Source of the DNA: CAYNTG01 sp964400105
GTDB lineage: Bacteria; UBP14; UBA6098
Direction of reading: 5' to 3'
DNA: 8,278 bases
Assembly: GCA_964400105.1 (NCBI GenBank)
Contig: CAYNTG010000097.1
Span: 1-8,278, forward strand
Shown here: piece after piece, positions 5,988 to 8,278 of the stretch
How positions within the stretch are numbered: the stretch's first letter is position 1
Layout of the letters: every line of letters begins with the position of its first letter
Made by a program: the position numbers and the translations under genes
Notes under the pieces: model-generated
The model's database searches: none
What the model was told of the DNA's origin: nothing
Seen by the model: the letters and a program-made list of their open reading frames with translations, nothing else

Positions 5988-8278
5988 ATGAACGCTAAGG
6001 TTATATTCGCCATAACGTTAATAACATTTTCAATCATCATTGCCGGGGAAAAATGCCTCGTCTCCGGTTTCGTAACCGACGCATCGACCGGCGAGGCAAT
6101 CGCCGGCGCTAACGCCTACATTCAGGATGAACCATACGGCGCCGCCGCAAATATATATGGTTATTACACTATCACAGGGCTGCCGGAGGGCGGGACATGG
6201 ACGCTCGTTGTCTCGGCGATGGGGTATTCCAATTATAAAAAGCAGTTCATTTGTCATGGTGCTCCGCTCCGGTTCGATTGCGAGCTGGAGCCGGAGGTTA
6301 TCAGGGGAGAAGAAATCATTATCCGGGCGAAACGCGTCGGCGGAATGAGCGATCCATATGTCGGACACGTGGTTGTCGAAAGCAAACTAATCAGACACGC
6401 TCCCGGTCTCGTGGAGCCGGACCTCTTCCGAACCCTCCAGATGCTTCCGGGTGTTCAAGCGATATCCGATTACTCCAGCGGCCTTTATATATGGGGCGGA
6501 ACACCGAGCGATAACCTCGTTCTGCTCGACAATATCGTGGTCTATAATCCGACGCATCTTATGGGCTTCTTCAGCACTTTCATTACCGATGCGGTGCGCG
6601 AGGCGAACCTCATAAAAGGCGGGTATCCCGCAAAATGGGGGGGGAGACTCGGCTCGGTGCTCGATGTCACCAATAAAGACGGCAATCGCAAAGAATTCGA
6701 CGGCCTCGCGGAGCTTTCCCTTTTATCGGGGAAGGTTTTGGTCGAAGGTCCTGTCGGCAAAGGAAGCTATTTGGTGGCCGGTCGAAGAACATGGATCGAT
6801 TTGGCTACGAAAATGATGGAACGTAATAACATAATTGACGAATATATTCCATACTATTTTTACGATTTCCAAAGCAGAATTAATCAGGACCTCAGCGATA
6901 GGGATAAGGTTACCTTCAGTTTTTATGGCGGAGACGATATATTCGCGTTCGAGGACGAAGCCGATGAATCGTCTCCCGGAGATACGCTCTATCCAGATGA
7001 GGAGGACGATGATTCCGAGTATCGGTGGGGAAATATCACTCTCAGCACTCAATGGACGCATATCTTCAACGAAAGACTGTTCGGCCATTTGGTGCTGGCC
7101 GGAAGCCGCTTTCGCACCAAACTCGATTTCGATGGCGACGATATGGAACTCGAAGACCGCATCGGCGATATTACCCTCAAAGGGGACATGACATATTCGC
7201 TTAACGATCGGCATATGATCGATTTCGGAGGGATGCTTAAATGGCGCGAGGTGCGAAACTATTTCGAGATCACGGATTACGATTACGAAACCGAAACGAG
7301 CCAGATATTTACTCAGGACGACTACACCGGTGCTTCGCTTATCGCGGCATATATCGAGGATGAGTATAAACCAAATGTCCTTTGGAAAATCCAGGGTGGG
7401 CTAAGGTTGGAGTTCGCCACGAACGGCGGCTATTTCCGCGTGGGACCGAGGCTTTCGGCTCAAAGAAAATTGGACGAATGGACAACTTTAAGAGCTGCCT
7501 ACGGACATTATTATCAATATATTCATCTTATTAATCCATTGGAGGAGGCCGGAATTGCGGTATTCGATAGCTGGATTCCGTGCAACGAAGACCTAAAACC
7601 GGCAATGGCAGATCACTTTGTAATTGGATTTGACACCGATCGGTTGCCGGTGCATATTTCAGCAAATGCCTATTACAAAATAATGGATAATCTTATCGAA
7701 GCTCGTGAACATGTTATCTTCGGTGAAACCGACGATATCGATTCGAGATTCGAGAAGGGCAATGGATGGGTGGCTGGATTCGATATTTCGATGGAAGGTA
7801 AAATCAATAATTTCGCCGGATGGGCGGGATATGCGCTCGGTTTTGTCAATCGAAGTATGCCCGAGAAGAACAACGGCGAACCGTATCCACCGAAATACGA
7901 CCGTCGCCACACAATAAAACTATCGATTGTATATGAACCGTCGAAGCGTGTAACCATTTCGACGACATTCAATTATGGCACAGGTCAACCTGTAACAGCA
8001 CCGGTCGGATTCGAGGAAGAGGATTACCACGGTTATCTATTTTATTGGCCGATATGGGAGGATGGGGCTTTTCATAACGGACGACTGCCGAACTATCACC
8101 GCCTCGATTTCGGTGTAAATTGGATCGCTCACGATGGAAATTGGCGACTGATCCCGTATCTTCAGATTCTGAATATTTACAATAATAAAAACGTCATAAT
8201 GAGAACGTGGGACGATCCAATGTATGAAAATACCACACCGGACGACGACAATATGCTTCCATTCCTCCCGACGATAGG
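5988..8278 (+). CDS. TonB-dependent outer-membrane receptor (3' end runs off the window)
   Basis: The frame is open from the ATG at 5988 to the window edge, about 763 residues. It begins with a signal peptide (about 1-20) and a carboxypeptidase-regulatory-like domain (about 22-105: VSGFVTDASTGEAIAGANAY, later GYYTITGLPEG). A possible TonB box, EEIIIRA (108-114), comes next. The plug domain (about 131-232) includes DLFRTLQMLPGVQAISDYSS, LVLLDNIVVYNPTH, LIKGGYPAKWGGRLGSVLDV and NKDG. The remainder is a beta-barrel with alternating aromatic strands. Such receptors import ligands across the outer membrane using TonB-ExbBD energy, or take part in secretion. The last residues LPFLPTIG resemble the usual penultimate strand, so only about ten residues are probably missing. 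Oddities: WGG (169-171) where relatives commonly have RGG, an acidic insert at 322-344, and an 8-G tract at 6637-6644. It follows the lipoprotein by 26 bases and is likely co-transcribed. The ligand is unknown. Confidence 0.92.
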   Translation, partial: MNAKVIFAITLITFSIIIAGEKCLVSGFVTDASTGEAIAGANAYIQDEPYGAAANIYGYYTITGLPEGGTWTLVVSAMGYSNYKKQFICHGAPLRFDCELEPEVIRGEEIIIRAKRVGGMSDPYVGHVVVESKLIRHAPGLVEPDLFRTLQMLPGVQAISDYSSGLYIWGGTPSDNLVLLDNIVVYNPTHLMGFFSTFITDAVREANLIKGGYPAKWGGRLGSVLDVTNKDGNRKEFDGLAELSLLSGKVLVEGPVGKGSYLVAGRRTWIDLATKMMERNNIIDEYIPYYFYDFQSRINQDLSDRDKVTFSFYGGDDIFAFEDEADESSPGDTLYPDEEDDDSEYRWGNITLSTQWTHIFNERLFGHLVLAGSRFRTKLDFDGDDMELEDRIGDITLKGDMTYSLNDRHMIDFGGMLKWREVRNYFEITDYDYETETSQIFTQDDYTGASLIAAYIEDEYKPNVLWKIQGGLRLEFATNGGYFRVGPRLSAQRKLDEWTTLRAAYGHYYQYIHLINPLEEAGIAVFDSWIPCNEDLKPAMADHFVIGFDTDRLPVHISANAYYKIMDNLIEAREHVIFGETDDIDSRFEKGNGWVAGFDISMEGKINNFAGWAGYALGFVNRSMPEKNNGEPYPPKYDRRHTIKLSIVYEPSKRVTISTTFNYGTGQPVTAPVGFEEEDYHGYLFYWPIWEDGAFHNGRLPNYHRLDFGVNWIAHDGNWRLIPYLQILNIYNNKNVIMRTWDDPMYENTTPDDDNMLPFLPTI
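6637..6644 (+). repeat. Eight-G homopolymer in the receptor plug region
   Basis: Eight consecutive G bases encode the end of Trp and two Gly codons of the WGGRLGS motif. It is the longest homopolymer I noticed in the window. As given, the frame is intact. Losing one G would bring a TGA into frame at 6814-6816, and gaining one would bring a TAA into frame at 6674-6676. Either change would truncate the receptor before its barrel. Confidence 0.9.

Noticed and set aside
6723..7214. Minus-strand open frame of 163 codons opposite the receptor
   Set aside because: The + strand reads as a continuous TonB receptor here. The antisense product resembles no family and has no ribosome site of note.

Overview
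This is a mid-GC bacterial window. All six genes lie on the + strand and are packed tightly. It looks like chromosome of a diderm in or near the Fibrobacteres-Chlorobi-Bacteroidetes (FCB) assemblage, probably an uncultured candidate phylum of the Cloacimonadota / KSB1 / Zixibacteria type. This rests on protein style: a TonB-dependent receptor with an N-terminal carboxypeptidase-regulatory-like domain and an FCB-type plug, an S8 protease opening with a 'YWVFLEDKG' segment and carrying a 'GWNLVSIPL' C-terminal domain, and a DUF1573 lipoprotein. The placement is inferred from memory of such families, not from a marker gene.

Region 1 (1-1542) is the end of a poly-gamma-glutamate type operon. It holds pgsC, whose start codon is cut by the window edge apparently by a single base, and pgsW, which overlaps pgsC and starts at a TTG behind a perfect Shine-Dalgarno sequence. 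The ligase gene pgsB would be expected just to the left of the window.

Region 2 (1543-1616) is the only real intergenic gap. It contains an imperfect inverted repeat that begins right after the pgsW stop, and a sigma70-like promoter (TTGACA, 17-nt spacer, TACACT). The right arm of the repeat overlaps the -35 box. A new transcription unit probably begins here.

Region 3 (1617-8278) is a compact candidate operon of four envelope genes. In order they are an MscS-like channel with a periplasmic N-terminal domain and almost no C-terminal domain; a secreted subtilisin-like protease with a two-repeat beta-rich tail; a three-part lipoprotein (DUF1573, a CsgG/TolB-like middle, and a TlpA-like thioredoxin domain with CxxC); and a TonB-dependent outer-membrane receptor that runs off the right edge nearly complete. 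Genes 1/2 and 2/3 overlap by ATGA, and gene 4 follows after 26 bases. The receptor gene carries an 8-G tract in its plug region, which is a possible site of slippage.

A plausible but unproven reading is that the first two genes help make or export a poly-amino-acid polymer, while the next four form a separate envelope module: osmotic or voltage release in the inner membrane, extracellular or periplasmic proteolysis, a redox-active lipoprotein, and outer-membrane uptake. No RNA genes, mobile elements, CRISPR arrays or clear intrinsic terminators were seen.
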